Source: Halegenticoccus soli
Lineage (GTDB): Archaea > Halobacteriota > Halobacteria > Halobacteriales > Haloferacaceae
Direction: 5' to 3'
NCBI RefSeq assembly: GCF_002844195.1
Contig: NZ_PEND01000006.1
Location: forward strand, 186,001-250,000
DNA length: 64,000 bases
The notes under the pieces are model-generated. The model was not told the DNA's origin. It saw only the letters and a program-made list of their open reading frames with translations, and did no database searches. Below, piece after piece: positions 25,398 through 34,764 of the stretch (positions within the stretch are counted from its first letter, which is position 1; the number at the start of each line of letters is the position of its first letter). The translations under genes were made by a program, and so were the position numbers.

Positions 25398-25823
25398 ATG
25401 TTCGAACGCATACTCGTCCCGACCGACGGGAGCCGAGCCGTGGAGCGCGCCGTCGAGGTGGGGCTGCGGATGGCGAGCACCGACGGCGCGACGGTCCACG
25501 CCCTGTTCGTGGTCGAGACGCGGGAGGAGTGGGACTTCGCCGTCGAGCGGCGGGAACGCGAGGGCGAGCGGGCGGTCGAGGCGGTCGAGGGCCGCGGCGA
25601 CGAACTGGGCGTCCCAGTGATCAAGGCGTTCAGGTACGGCCTCCCGCACGAGGAGATCGTCGACTACGCCGACGCGCACGGGATCGACCTCGTCGTGGTG
25701 GGGTCCCACGGTCGGACGGGGTTCGGCCGGTTCGTCCACGCCGGGAGCGTCGCGGAGCACGTCGTCCGCCGATCGCGTGTACCCGTGCTCGTCGTTCGGG
25801 GCGAACCGCGTTCGTCGGAGTGA
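25398..25823 (+). CDS. Universal stress protein (UspA family)
   Basis: A 141-residue single-domain UspA protein. The opening MFERILVPTDGSRAVERAVE and the ATP-binding end VVGSHGRTGFGRFVHAGSVAEHVVRRSRVPVLVVR (split here: G-2x-G-9x-G-S pattern) mark an ATP-binding member. Such proteins act in stress survival in the cytoplasm; the specific role is unknown. The start at ATG 25398 is the family-typical position. It is followed 71 nt later by an NDH-2-like oxidoreductase gene with its own TATA box. Confidence 0.9.
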   Translation: MFERILVPTDGSRAVERAVEVGLRMASTDGATVHALFVVETREEWDFAVERREREGERAVEAVEGRGDELGVPVIKAFRYGLPHEEIVDYADAHGIDLVVVGSHGRTGFGRFVHAGSVAEHVVRRSRVPVLVVRGEPRSSE

Positions 25824-25864
25824 CACGATCTTTCCGGTAAGACAGTCGTGTCCGTTTCAAAGGC

Positions 25865-25872
25865 CTCTTATC
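25865..25872 (+). promoter_or_regulatory. TATA box of the NDH-2-like gene
   Basis: CTCTTATC is centred 26 nt before ATG 25895. Confidence 0.5.
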
Positions 25873-25894
25873 GGATGCCTTCGGAGTACGCCGT

Positions 25895-27076
25895 ATGCCT
25901 AAGCAGGTCGTCGTCCTCGGTGCGGGCTACGCCGGGGCGGGTGCGGTCAAATCGTTCGAGAAGGAGATCGACGACGGCGAGGCGGAACTCACGTGGATCT
26001 CCGAGCACGATTACCACCTCGTCCTCCACGAGGTCCACCGCGCCATCCGGAACCCGAGCGTCGAGTCGAAGATCGCGCTGCCGATCGACGACATCAAGTC
26101 TCCGGAGACCGACTTCGTCAAGGGCCACGTCTCGAACGTCGACACCGACGAGCGCGTCGTCGAACTCGACGACGACCGGACGGTCGAGTACGACTACCTC
26201 CTCGTCGCGCTCGGCAGCGCGACGGCCTTCTACGGGATCGACGGCCTCCGCGAGTACTCGTTCACGCTCAAGAGCCTCGACGACGCGCGAGAGATCCACG
26301 AGGCGATCAAGTCGGCGGCCGCCGCCGGGTCGCGGAGCGATCCGGCGCAGGTCGTCGTCGGCGGGGCCGGGCTCTCCGGCATCCAGGCCGCCGGCGAGAT
26401 CGCCGAGTACCGCGACGAACACCGCGCGCCGATCGAGATCAAACTCGTCGAGGGGCTCGACGAGGTCTTCCCGGGACAGGACCCCGAGGTGCAGGGTGCG
26501 CTCCGCAAGCGCCTCCTGGAGAAGGACATCGAGATCCTCACGGGTGACTTCATCTCGAAGGTCGACGAGGAGACGATCTACCTCGGCGGCGGCGAGGACG
26601 AAGCGCCCGACGAACTCGCCTACGACGTCCTGATCTGGACCGGCGGCATCACCGGGCACGAGGAGGTCTCCGAGGCGAACGTCGACAAGGACGAGCGGAG
26701 CAACCGCATCTTCGCGGACGCGGACTTCCGGACGAGCGACGAGCGCGTCTTCGCCATCGGGGATTCGGCGCTCGTCGACCAGGGCAACGAGGCCGTCGCG
26801 CCGCCGACCGCGCAGGCCGCCTGGCAGGCCGCGAAGGTCGCCGGCGAGAACCTCGCGCGCGCCGTCCGCGGCGCGCCGCTCGAGTCCTGGACCCACGAGG
26901 ACCGCGGGACCGTCATCTCCGTCGGCGAGAAGGCCGTCGCCCACGACGTGAAGGGCGTCCCGATCAACACCTTCGGGGGTCCCGGCGCGAAGGTTCTGAA
27001 GAAGGGGATCGCCACGCGGTGGATCGCCGACATCACCTCGGTCCGCCGGGCGATCGACGCCTGGGAGTACATGTGA
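25895..27076 (+). CDS. NAD(P)/FAD-dependent oxidoreductase, NDH-2-like
   Basis: A 393-residue two-dinucleotide-domain flavoprotein of the type II NADH dehydrogenase / sulfide-quinone reductase superfamily. The FAD motif is VVLGAGYAGAGAVKSFEK (residues 5-22), the NAD motif VVVGGAGLSGIQAAGEIAEY (~150), and FAIGDSALVDQ (~286) is the FAD-binding GD motif, followed by PPTAQAAWQAAKVAGENLA. The C-terminus (TRWIADITSVRRAIDAWEYM) is membrane-associating in NDH-2. No Cys pairs typical of SQR are visible, favouring NADH:quinone reduction at the membrane. Confidence 0.85.
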   Translation: MPKQVVVLGAGYAGAGAVKSFEKEIDDGEAELTWISEHDYHLVLHEVHRAIRNPSVESKIALPIDDIKSPETDFVKGHVSNVDTDERVVELDDDRTVEYDYLLVALGSATAFYGIDGLREYSFTLKSLDDAREIHEAIKSAAAAGSRSDPAQVVVGGAGLSGIQAAGEIAEYRDEHRAPIEIKLVEGLDEVFPGQDPEVQGALRKRLLEKDIEILTGDFISKVDEETIYLGGGEDEAPDELAYDVLIWTGGITGHEEVSEANVDKDERSNRIFADADFRTSDERVFAIGDSALVDQGNEAVAPPTAQAAWQAAKVAGENLARAVRGAPLESWTHEDRGTVISVGEKAVAHDVKGVPINTFGGPGAKVLKKGIATRWIADITSVRRAIDAWEYM

Positions 27077-27302
27077 GCCGATCGGTGACTCTCGCGACCG
27101 GTGAGCGACCGGTCTCGAACGCGTGACGCGAGCCGATCGCTCGGGTGCGGAACATGTCAACGACTAATGTTTATTTTCCGCACCCTGACGGGCGTATGAG
27201 AAACGATTAAATCCGATCGCCATTCAGTTCCACCCGTGAGGGCAGAACGCGCGAGGCGGCGACGAGCGTTCAAATCAGGTACTGTGGGGTGAAATTGAAG
27301 CA
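27077..27302 (+). other. Spacer before Bat-type regulator gene
   Basis: 226 nt. TATA-like words are ATGTTTATTTTC (27166-27177) and GATTAAATCC (27204-27213). Neither sits at the standard distance from ATG 27303, so the regulator mRNA probably has a leader of about 60-100 nt or uses a weaker box. Confidence 0.35.
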
Positions 27303-27968
27303 ATGATCACGGCCGAATTTTCGATCGAGGTACCGTTCCTCCGGGAGTCGCTCGCCGCGGTTCCGGACATGACGCTGACCATCGAACCGGGTCAGTTCCC
27401 GTTCGTCGGGGAGAAGAACGCCAAGCTCCTCGTCTGGGCGAGCGGGGACGATTTCGAGCGCTTCGAGGCGGCCGCCGAGGACGATCCGACCGTCGCCGAA
27501 CTGTCCTCGCTCGCGACCCAGGACTCGAAGCGGCTCTACCGCGTGGAGTTCGCGAGGAACGAGCTGGAGTCGCTCTTCGCCACCCTGTTTTACGATCACG
27601 ACACGCTCCTCGTCGAGGGGACCGTCACGGCTTCGGGGTGGCTACTCCGGATGCGGGCGCTGGAAAAGAGCGCGATCTCGACCATCTACGACCGGTTGCG
27701 GGAGCGGGAGATCCCCGTTCACTTCAACTCCATCTTCTCGGAGTCGGACAGCCACGCTTTCAGCACGGATCTCTCAGAAGAGCAGTACGAAGCGCTCTCG
27801 GTCGCGTTCGAGCGCGGGTACTTCGAAGTTCCGCGACGGACGAACCTGACCGAGCTGGCGGAGGAGTTCCCGGTTTCGAGCCAGGCGCTCTCTGAACGCC
27901 TCCGCCGCGCGACGGCGACCGTGCTTGAGGAGGCGCTGGACGGTCCCGAAGCGGACTCGGCCGAGTGA
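27303..27968 (+). CDS. Bat-type HTH_10 transcriptional regulator
   Basis: A 221-residue protein: an N-terminal bacterio-opsin-activator-type sensor domain (about 1-155) and a C-terminal HTH_10 DNA-binding domain, with LSEEQYEALSVAFERGYFEV, then TNLTELAEEFPVSSQALSERLRRA. The family controls a range of haloarchaeal genes; its target here cannot be predicted. It follows the NDH-2 gene by 226 nt and may be independent of it. Confidence 0.88.
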   Translation: MITAEFSIEVPFLRESLAAVPDMTLTIEPGQFPFVGEKNAKLLVWASGDDFERFEAAAEDDPTVAELSSLATQDSKRLYRVEFARNELESLFATLFYDHDTLLVEGTVTASGWLLRMRALEKSAISTIYDRLREREIPVHFNSIFSESDSHAFSTDLSEEQYEALSVAFERGYFEVPRRTNLTELAEEFPVSSQALSERLRRATATVLEEALDGPEADSAE

Positions 27969-28093
27969 GCGCGCGGAGGGGTCACTCGAAGCGTTCCGGA
28001 ACGAAAAGCGCCGTCCGCGGTCAGTGCGTTCCGTACCCGAGGCTCGCGTCGTCCGCGCCGACCGCCCGGTCGGCGCGGAAAAACCGAAGGAGC

Positions 28094-28108
28094 GAGAGAG
28101 AGAGAGAG
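28094..28108 (+). repeat. (GA)7 microsatellite
   Basis: A run of 15 bases of alternating G and A (extended imperfectly to 28090-28115), between the converging ends of the Bat-type regulator and the winged-helix gene. Such simple repeats are rare in the window. Confidence 0.85.
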
Positions 28109-28119
28109 CGAGAGCCGAG

Positions 28120-28653
28120 TCAGTGAGCCGGCTCCTCGGCCGGCGCGACCATGTCCTCGATGCGGAGGATGAGGATGTTGCTCGTGTCGTCCTTGCCGTC
28201 GACGATGCCTTCGATCACGAGCTTCGAAAGCGGCGTCGGGCCGACGGTGACGGTGTCGCCCTCGTGGAAGTCGCGGACGGACCCCTGGAGGTGGATCTCG
28301 GCCCGACAGAGCTCGGGGTGGTGGACGCTCGAGAGGTCGATCTCCTCGACGTTCGCCCCCTCGACGGCCTCGTCGTTGTGGAAGAGCGGCACCGACGCGG
28401 GCTCGTCCATCTGATCGACGTCGAGCGCCTCGTACGCGTTCGCGGTCGGCTTGTAGCCGCCCTTCGGGCCCGGTACCCCCTCGACCAGCTGCAGCGCCTT
28501 CAGGCTCTGCATCTGGTTCCGGATGGTGCCGGGGTTCCGGTTTACCTCCTCCGCGATGTCTTCGCCCTTCACCGCGTCCTCCGTTTTTCGATAGAGGTTT
28601 ATGAGCGCGGTGAGGATCGTTTTCTGACTCGGCGTCAGCTCGATTGATGACAT
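28120..28653 (-). CDS. Winged-helix (Rrf2-like) transcriptional regulator
   Basis: A 177-residue protein. Residues 1-70 form a winged helix: LTPSQKTILTALINLYRK, then VKGEDIAEEVNRNPGTIRNQMQSLKALQLVEGVPGPKGGYKPT, where the recognition helix and wing are visible. The C-terminal ~100 residues (VHHPELCRAEIHLQGSVRDF, then GDTVTVGPTPLSKLVIEG) form a beta-rich domain of unknown ligand. Haloarchaeal relatives are annotated as Rrf2-family regulators, but there are no Fe-S cysteines of the IscR type. The start at ATG 28653 has a TATA element 27 nt upstream. Divergent from the epimerase gene, a likely target. Confidence 0.75.
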   Translation of the reverse strand: MSSIELTPSQKTILTALINLYRKTEDAVKGEDIAEEVNRNPGTIRNQMQSLKALQLVEGVPGPKGGYKPTANAYEALDVDQMDEPASVPLFHNDEAVEGANVEEIDLSSVHHPELCRAEIHLQGSVRDFHEGDTVTVGPTPLSKLVIEGIVDGKDDTSNILILRIEDMVAPAEEPAH

Positions 28654-28676
28654 GCCGAATCCTTCGTAATAGATGT

Positions 28677-28684
28677 CCTTAAAT
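28677..28684 (-). promoter_or_regulatory. TATA box of the winged-helix regulator gene
   Basis: ATTTAAGG on the minus strand is centred 27 nt before ATG 28653. Confidence 0.55.
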
Positions 28685-28848
28685 GCGATGGATACTCGGC
28701 AGCCGTTGACCGGCTCTCGAACGCCTTCGTCCGATTTTCCCGCGGTCGGCGCGACGTCCCCTGTTTCTGTCTGGCTGATAGGAACGACAGCTGATACTGT
28801 TCGAACGGATAAGATAACTCTTTGTTTCGGGGCTTTGGCTTCTCAGAT

Positions 28849-29760
28849 ATGCAGGGAAAACGAGTCCTCGTGACCGGCGGCGCAGGGTTCATCGGCTCGA
28901 ACCTCGCTAACCACCTCGCGGCCGAAAACGAGGTCATCGCCCTCGACGACCTGTACCTGGGCACGCCCGAGAACCTCGACGACGCCGTCGAGTTCGTCCG
29001 GGGAAGCGTGCTCGACGACGACCTGCCGTCCGAGGTCGACGTGCTGTTTCACCTCGCGGCGCTTTCGTCCTACAAGATGCACGAGGAGAACCCGCGGCTC
29101 GGCGCGCGCGTGAACGTCGAGGGGTTCGTCAACGCCGTCGATCAGGTCCGCCAGGACGGCTGCGACACCGTCGTCTACGCCTCCACCTCGTCCATCTACG
29201 GCAGTCGAACGGAGCCCTCCCCTGAGGACATGGAGGTCGAGGCCAGAACCGGGTACGAGGCGTCGAAGCTCGCCCGCGAGCGCTACGCCGAGTACTTCCA
29301 CCACCACTACGGGATGAGACTGGCCGGGATGCGGTTCTTCTCGGTCTACCAGGGCTACGCCGGTAACGAGGAGCACAAGGGCGAGTACGCGAACACCGTC
29401 GCGCAGTTCACCGACGAGATCGCGAACGGTGAGCGGCCGGAGCTCTTCGGCGACGGCACCCAGACGCGCGATTTTACCCACGTCGACGACGTCGTCCGGG
29501 GGCTGGAACTGGCCGCCGACCACCGCCTCGACGGCGTCTACAACCTCGGCACCGGCGAGAGCTACGACTTCAACACGATGGTCGACATGATAAACGAGGA
29601 GCTGGGGACGGATGTCGAACCGGTGTACGTCGAGAATCCCTTCGACGTGTACGTCCACGACACCATGGCCGACCCGACGAAGATGAAGGAGGCGACCGGA
29701 TGGGAACCCGAGATCAGCTTCGAGGAGGGCGTCCGGCGGGTGTGCGAGCCGTACCTGTGA
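28849..29760 (+). CDS. NAD-dependent sugar-nucleotide epimerase/dehydratase
   Basis: A 303-residue extended-SDR enzyme of the UDP-glucose 4-epimerase type. The NAD motif is VLVTGGAGFIGSNLANHL; the catalytic Ser/Thr is in YASTSSIYGS, and Tyr-x3-Lys in YEASKLARERYAEYFHHHYG. RFFSVYQGYAG and VDDVVRGLELA follow the family. It acts on a nucleotide sugar, for cell-surface glycans; the sugar is not predictable. ATG 28849 is preferred to ATG/GTG codons upstream because it gives the standard MQGKRVLVTGG opening. Confidence 0.88.
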   Translation: MQGKRVLVTGGAGFIGSNLANHLAAENEVIALDDLYLGTPENLDDAVEFVRGSVLDDDLPSEVDVLFHLAALSSYKMHEENPRLGARVNVEGFVNAVDQVRQDGCDTVVYASTSSIYGSRTEPSPEDMEVEARTGYEASKLARERYAEYFHHHYGMRLAGMRFFSVYQGYAGNEEHKGEYANTVAQFTDEIANGERPELFGDGTQTRDFTHVDDVVRGLELAADHRLDGVYNLGTGESYDFNTMVDMINEELGTDVEPVYVENPFDVYVHDTMADPTKMKEATGWEPEISFEEGVRRVCEPYL

Positions 29761-29802
29761 CGCGGTACGGAGGGTCGATCCCCGGTCCCTTTCGGACTCC
29801 TC

Positions 29803-30261
29803 TCACAGCAGGCCCAGCACCGAAACCGAGAACAGGACGACGTTGAGTATCGTCAGCGCGATCAACGGGATCTCCCACCTCCGCGACGACACGGCGAGGT
29901 AAGGCGCGAGTTTCCACGCGTTCGCTCCGGGGACGAGAGCGCCCGCGCCCTCGTCGAACCGGACGACCCCGTACACCTCCAGTTTCGGCAGGTGCGTCTG
30001 GTGCAGCGAGACGTACACGCTCTTGTACGCGCGTTCGTTTTCCGCCCCCTCCGCCTCGGCGACGTGCTCGGCTAGCTCTCTCCTCGTCGCGTCGCCGTTC
30101 TGCAGCAGGTAATCGACCACCAGCCGCCGCCGTTCGTTTCCCAGCAGCTGAAAAATCGCGGTTTCGGTGAGCGGCTCGTCGTCCCGTGAGGTGCCGTTCT
30201 CCGCGTAGTGCTGGTTCGCGCCGATCCGCCGTTCCACGGACCTCTCCCACTTCGCCCTCAT
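29803..30261 (-). CDS. DUF7344 winged-helix protein with C-terminal membrane helix
   Basis: A 152-residue protein. A DUF7344-type winged helix occupies about 30-110 (TAIFQLLGNERRRLVVDYLL, RRELAEHVAEAE, and SLHQTHLPKLEVYGVVRFD), and a transmembrane helix ends the protein (IPLIALTILNVVLFSVSVLG). Haloarchaea have many such membrane-tethered winged-helix proteins of unknown role. It is convergent with the epimerase gene (42 nt between stops). Confidence 0.8.
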   Translation of the reverse strand: MRAKWERSVERRIGANQHYAENGTSRDDEPLTETAIFQLLGNERRRLVVDYLLQNGDATRRELAEHVAEAEGAENERAYKSVYVSLHQTHLPKLEVYGVVRFDEGAGALVPGANAWKLAPYLAVSSRRWEIPLIALTILNVVLFSVSVLGLL

Positions 30262-30627
30262 GGACGTGTTAGTTCTGTGCGGCGCGACACATACGAGGTG
30301 GGTCTACGTAGTTAGAGTCGGCACAGCGACCTGATCGTGGGGGGGAGATCCCGGCGTTGCGGGAGGTAGCGGTTCGAGACCATACGTTCGCGGCGGAGGA
30401 TCGGGCACTAAACGGAACTGATCACGCGCGCGTACAATCGGAGTCCGAGGGACGATACCGACACCGAGCGCGGCTGTCCCGACGGCGGGAATCGGACGTT
30501 CGCCGCCCGGAACCGCCCGGCGGCGGTCACCGGCTCCGCGGTCCGGCTGTCGGATCGCCCTCCGTCCGCTCTCGCGGAGCGCGCTGCGTTTAAAAAGACG
30601 ACTCTAAGTGATTAGCTATCGCACCGA
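30262..30627. other. 366-nt spacer without a gene
   Basis: No supported gene. TTTAAAAAG (30590-30598) is TATA-like on the plus strand, with no plus-strand gene after it. TTAGAGTCG (about 30312-30320) and CGACTCTAA (30599-30607) form a distant 9-bp inverted repeat. A plus-strand open frame (30357-30593) is Arg-rich and probably meaningless. Confidence 0.4.
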
Positions 30628-33600
30628 CTACGCCGGACCTCCGTCGACGAACGCCGTGACGAGTTTCCGCTCGGCCGCCCGCAGGTGGTAGTGGAACGTC
30701 GGCGGCGTGATCCCCATCGAGGCCGAGACGTCCTCGGCGGTGCTGTCGCGCGGCCATTTGAAGTACCCGGCGTGGAACGCGGTTCGGAGCGCCTCCCGTT
30801 GCCGAGCCGTCAATCCGACGTCGTCAGCCGCTGTCGCCGCGATCGACGGGGGCGCGGGCGAGCGTTTCACGTCCCGCTTCGAAACGAACTCGACGGACGC
30901 GAAGGCGCGCCCGAGCCGGTCGATCGTCGCTCGGACGTCCGTTCCCTGTGGAACGCGGACCGCGAGGGTGCCGGCTCCGCGGCGCCCGACGGCGGCGTCG
31001 ATCTCTATTCCGTACTCGGCGACGGTCGTTATCGGAGACGAACTTCCGAGGATCAGCTCCACCTTCCCCCCCGCCTCCGCGTCCGCGAGCGTCCGCGTCC
31101 GCTCCACCTCGGACGAGTTGGACGCCAGATCCACGATTCGCTCCGGGGAGGTCCCCTCGACCTCGAGGTACGCCAGGTACGTTCCGTCTTCGAGCGGGAG
31201 AACGTGTTCGAGGGTGAGAGAGCAGTCGGCCGCGTCGGACGCGTACAGGATGAAGGCGTCCGGGTCGGCGATCCGAAGCTCCAGTTCCGTGACGACGTTC
31301 GCGTACAGGAGCTGCCTGTTTCGGACGACGGCGAGCGCGAATCCGATCGTCCGGCCCAGCTCCTCCAGGAGGACGACCTCGTCGCGATCGAACGCGAACG
31401 GGCGCGCGGCGTACAGGCTGAGAACCCCGTAGACGGCGTTGTTGTACGAGAGCGGAACGAACGCGACGGCGCGAAAGCCCGGGCCGTCGTCGTTCGACTC
31501 GGCGACGTTCTGCAGAACCTGGACGGTTCGGGTCTCCGCCGCCGTCGAACCGAGGCTCGCGTGGACCTCCTCCCCGAATGGGCCGTTCAGGAGGGCGTCG
31601 AGCTCCTCCCTCTCGACGCCGGCCCACGTCCGCGGTGAGAACTGGTCCGCGCCCGGGGAGAAGTCGCCGACGACGGCGAACAGACGCGAATCGAACGCGG
31701 CGAAGGTCTCGCAGACGGCTCGCTCGATCCCCTCGACGGTCGACTTGTCGGCGACGGTGCGGACGAGTCGGCGGACGACGGTGCTGTACCGGTCGAGCGG
31801 TTTGAGCGACCTGAGCTTGCGCTGTAACTCCCGTTCGCGCCGTTTTCGCTCGGTGACGTCCTCCGCCGCGAGGACGACGTGGGTCGTCTCCCCCTCGTCG
31901 TCCGCGATCGGCGCGGCGTTGATCGAGACCCAGAGACTGCCACCGTCGCCCCGCTCGAACTTTCCCTCCCAGTCGCGGATCGGCTCGCCCGTCTCCAGCG
32001 TCCGGTTGACGGGGTGATCCTGCGCCGGAACGGGGTGATCGTCCCCGTCGTAGAGGCGCCACTCGGCGGAATCGTAGCGCCGTCCCACCAACTCGCCCTC
32101 GTCGGTGCCGAAGACCGCCTCGATGCTGGCGTTCGCGCGGACGAACTCGCCCTCGCCGTCGAGGACGGCGATCCCGACCGGGTTCGTCTCCAGCATTCGG
32201 TCGCTCAGGTTCCGTTCCTCGCGCAACTCCCGTTCGCGCTCCTTGCGGTCGGTGATGTCGCGCCCCTCGGGGATGAGTAGAACGACGTCCCCCTGCCCGT
32301 TCGTGATCGGCTTTATCGAGAAGTCTATCGTCGCGGTTCCCGTCTCCCCGCGGACATCGACCTCGTAGCGGACGAACTCTCCGGCCGCGGCCCGCCCGAT
32401 CGCGCGCCGTAGTCGCTCCCGCGTCTCGGTCGAGAGCGTCCACCAGCGGGCCTCCCAGAACGGCTTTCCGATCACGTCCTCGCGCTCGATCCCGCCGAAC
32501 CGGAGCGCGGTCTCGTTGGCCTCGACGAGCGTCCCGTCGGGTTCCATGAGCCCGGTGAACTGGTAGGTGTGATTGAATATCGCTTCGAAGCGCCGTCGGC
32601 GCTCCTTGCGATCGGTGACGTCCTGAACCGTGCCGCGAAGCGAGACGACCTCCCCGTCCTGACGGTGCGGCTCGCCGACGATTCGCACCCACCGCTCGTT
32701 CCCCTCGGCGGTGACGAGACGAAGCTCGTGATCGAACGCCTCCCCTCGCTCGATCGCCCGGTCGATCGCCGCGCGGATCGTCTCCCTGTCGTCCGGATGG
32801 TAGAACTCGAGCGCCGCGGCGAAGCTGGGCTCGTAATCGGCTGGGACCTCGTGGATGCGACGCGTCTCGTCGGTCCACCGGAGCTCGCCCGTCGGAACGT
32901 CGAACTCCACCCCCCCGACGTGGGCGATCTGTTGGGTCTTTTCGAGGAGGTCGCGGCTGCGTTCGAGTTCGCGGTGGGCCCGGGTCCGGCTCAGTTCGTG
33001 CCCGATCCACTGGGCCATCAACCGGGCGAGGGTGAGTTCGGCGTCCGTCACGGGCGACTCCCGCGGCGACGGGCTCCAGAAGTCGAGCGTGCCGTAGCGC
33101 TCGCCGTCGACCGTGACCGGCACGCCGAGGTACGACTCGGCGCGCCGCGCTCGGCTCGCGCGGTGCGCTCGCTTCCCGGCGTCGGCCGCGTTCGCGAAGC
33201 TCCGCGCCTCGCCTCTTTCGACGACGTCCTCGCAGAGCGTCTCGGCCAGGTCGAACCGATCGCCGCGTTCGACGGCTCCGTCGGGGGCGTGGACGGCGCG
33301 CACCTCGTACGTCGACTCCTCGACGCGGGAGAGGACGCCGACGTCGAACGACAGCCGCTCGCAGCCCGCCGCCAAGAGCCGTCGCACCTTCCCGTCGAAC
33401 GCGGCGGCGTCGGTCGTCACCTCGTAGAACGACCTGAGGTACGCGGCGTCGCTGCGGAGCCGGCGCTCGCGCTCCTTCCGGGTCGAGATGTCGCGGCCGA
33501 CCCCGGCGAGTCCGACGACGGACCCGTCCTCGTCGGCGACCCTGGATCCGGTGAACTCGTAGGGGATCCGCTCGCCGTCTTTCGTCACGAGCGCCGACTC

Positions 33601-34614
33601 CACGACGCGCTTCGTCCCGTCGAACACGTCGGCGATCGCCTCGGCGATGAGCCCCGCGTGCTCGTCCGGGACGAAGTCCAGCGGGTGCATGTCGGCGATC
33701 TCCTCGTCCGCGTACCCGGTGACGTCGGCCAACTGGTCGTTCCACCGGAGGAACGTCCCCGACTCGTCGAACAGGTAGAAGACGTCGGACTGCGCGTCGA
33801 GCGTCGACTCCGTGATCGCCCGCTGTTCGCGCAGTTCGCGCTCGCGCTCCTTGCGCTCCGTGATCTCCCGCGAGTAGATGGAGAGCCCGTTCTCGTCTGG
33901 GTAGACGCTCACCTCGATCCAGTACTCGAACGGTTCGAGGTACGTCTCGAACGAGACCGCCCGCCGCGTGCGCATCGCTTCCCTGTACCGGTCTTCCAGT
34001 TCCGTCCCGCGTATCGCGGGGAAGGCTTCCCACAGGATCTCGCCGGTCACCTCCTCGGCCGACCGCCCCGTCCGGTCGGCCATCCTCGAGTTCCAGTAGA
34101 CGATCCGCCACTCGCCGTCGACGGCGTACACGGCGTCTGTGACCCGTTCGAGCGTTTCCCGGAACCGGCGGTCGCCCTCGGACGCCTCCCCCTCCGTCCG
34201 GTACTCCCCGACGAACGCCTCGATTCGGTTGCCCACGACCCGCGGTTCGCGCGTTTCGATCCCGGAACCGGTACAGTCCGTCAGACCCGCGTCGGCCAAC
34301 TCGCCCACCGGGGGTTGCTCCCCGTTGCCCGCCCGCAGGAGCACCGGGAGGTCGGCGTCGAGGCCGCGGATCGCCGCGAGGAGTTCGGTCGCCGTCCCGT
34401 CGGCGAGCGGGGGATCGGCGACGACGCACGCGACGCCGTCGGTCGCGAGGCGGCGTCGGGCCTCCGCGACGCTCCGCGCGGCGTCGATCCCGAACGCCGT
34501 TTCCCGATCTTCGAGCGCGGCTTCGAGCCACCCGCTCGCGTCGGCGTCCTGGCCGACGTACAGCACGCGAACGGGGTCGTCGGTGCGAGCGTACGCTTCG
34601 CCCGAGAGTCGCAT
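30628..34614 (-). CDS. Giant REC-PAS-GAF sensor with Bat-type HTH output
   Basis: A 1328-residue regulator. Approximate order: receiver-like domain (10-125, candidate phospho-Asp in VVADPPLADG); PAS (150-262, ending with a DITERKERE-like linker); PAS (275-395); GAF (405-560); PAS (575-690); PAS (692-815); PAS (825-930); GAF (935-1107); bacterio-opsin-activator sensor domain (1108-1260); HTH_10 (1268-1325, with LTARQREALRTAFHAGYFKW and MGITPPTFHYHLRAAERKL). There is no histidine kinase or ATPase domain, so it couples many sensory domains directly to DNA binding. It probably senses redox, light or a small molecule in the cytoplasm. The start is ATG 34614; an ATG six codons upstream is possible. 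Confidence 0.85.
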   Translation of the reverse strand: MRLSGEAYARTDDPVRVLYVGQDADASGWLEAALEDRETAFGIDAARSVAEARRRLATDGVACVVADPPLADGTATELLAAIRGLDADLPVLLRAGNGEQPPVGELADAGLTDCTGSGIETREPRVVGNRIEAFVGEYRTEGEASEGDRRFRETLERVTDAVYAVDGEWRIVYWNSRMADRTGRSAEEVTGEILWEAFPAIRGTELEDRYREAMRTRRAVSFETYLEPFEYWIEVSVYPDENGLSIYSREITERKERERELREQRAITESTLDAQSDVFYLFDESGTFLRWNDQLADVTGYADEEIADMHPLDFVPDEHAGLIAEAIADVFDGTKRVVESALVTKDGERIPYEFTGSRVADEDGSVVGLAGVGRDISTRKERERRLRSDAAYLRSFYEVTTDAAAFDGKVRRLLAAGCERLSFDVGVLSRVEESTYEVRAVHAPDGAVERGDRFDLAETLCEDVVERGEARSFANAADAGKRAHRASRARRAESYLGVPVTVDGERYGTLDFWSPSPRESPVTDAELTLARLMAQWIGHELSRTRAHRELERSRDLLEKTQQIAHVGGVEFDVPTGELRWTDETRRIHEVPADYEPSFAAALEFYHPDDRETIRAAIDRAIERGEAFDHELRLVTAEGNERWVRIVGEPHRQDGEVVSLRGTVQDVTDRKERRRRFEAIFNHTYQFTGLMEPDGTLVEANETALRFGGIEREDVIGKPFWEARWWTLSTETRERLRRAIGRAAAGEFVRYEVDVRGETGTATIDFSIKPITNGQGDVVLLIPEGRDITDRKERERELREERNLSDRMLETNPVGIAVLDGEGEFVRANASIEAVFGTDEGELVGRRYDSAEWRLYDGDDHPVPAQDHPVNRTLETGEPIRDWEGKFERGDGGSLWVSINAAPIADDEGETTHVVLAAEDVTERKRRERELQRKLRSLKPLDRYSTVVRRLVRTVADKSTVEGIERAVCETFAAFDSRLFAVVGDFSPGADQFSPRTWAGVEREELDALLNGPFGEEVHASLGSTAAETRTVQVLQNVAESNDDGPGFRAVAFVPLSYNNAVYGVLSLYAARPFAFDRDEVVLLEELGRTIGFALAVVRNRQLLYANVVTELELRIADPDAFILYASDAADCSLTLEHVLPLEDGTYLAYLEVEGTSPERIVDLASNSSEVERTRTLADAEAGGKVELILGSSSPITTVAEYGIEIDAAVGRRGAGTLAVRVPQGTDVRATIDRLGRAFASVEFVSKRDVKRSPAPPSIAATAADDVGLTARQREALRTAFHAGYFKWPRDSTAEDVSASMGITPPTFHYHLRAAERKLVTAFVDGGPA

Positions 34615-34764
34615 GGTCGAGGATGGTAGCACCGTTACTTCAGCGTTACAGCGTCCGCCCCGCGCGAACGTCGCGGCGGTCGATCAGTCCGGCGATCCGG
34701 ACTGCGGCTGAGCGGACCCCCGATCGGACTGTGATCGGTCCCTCCTCCGGCCGAGACGCCGGCC

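Noticed and set aside
30357-30593. A 78-residue plus-strand frame in the 366-nt spacer
   Set aside because: Arg-rich, no domain, no promoter at the right distance.
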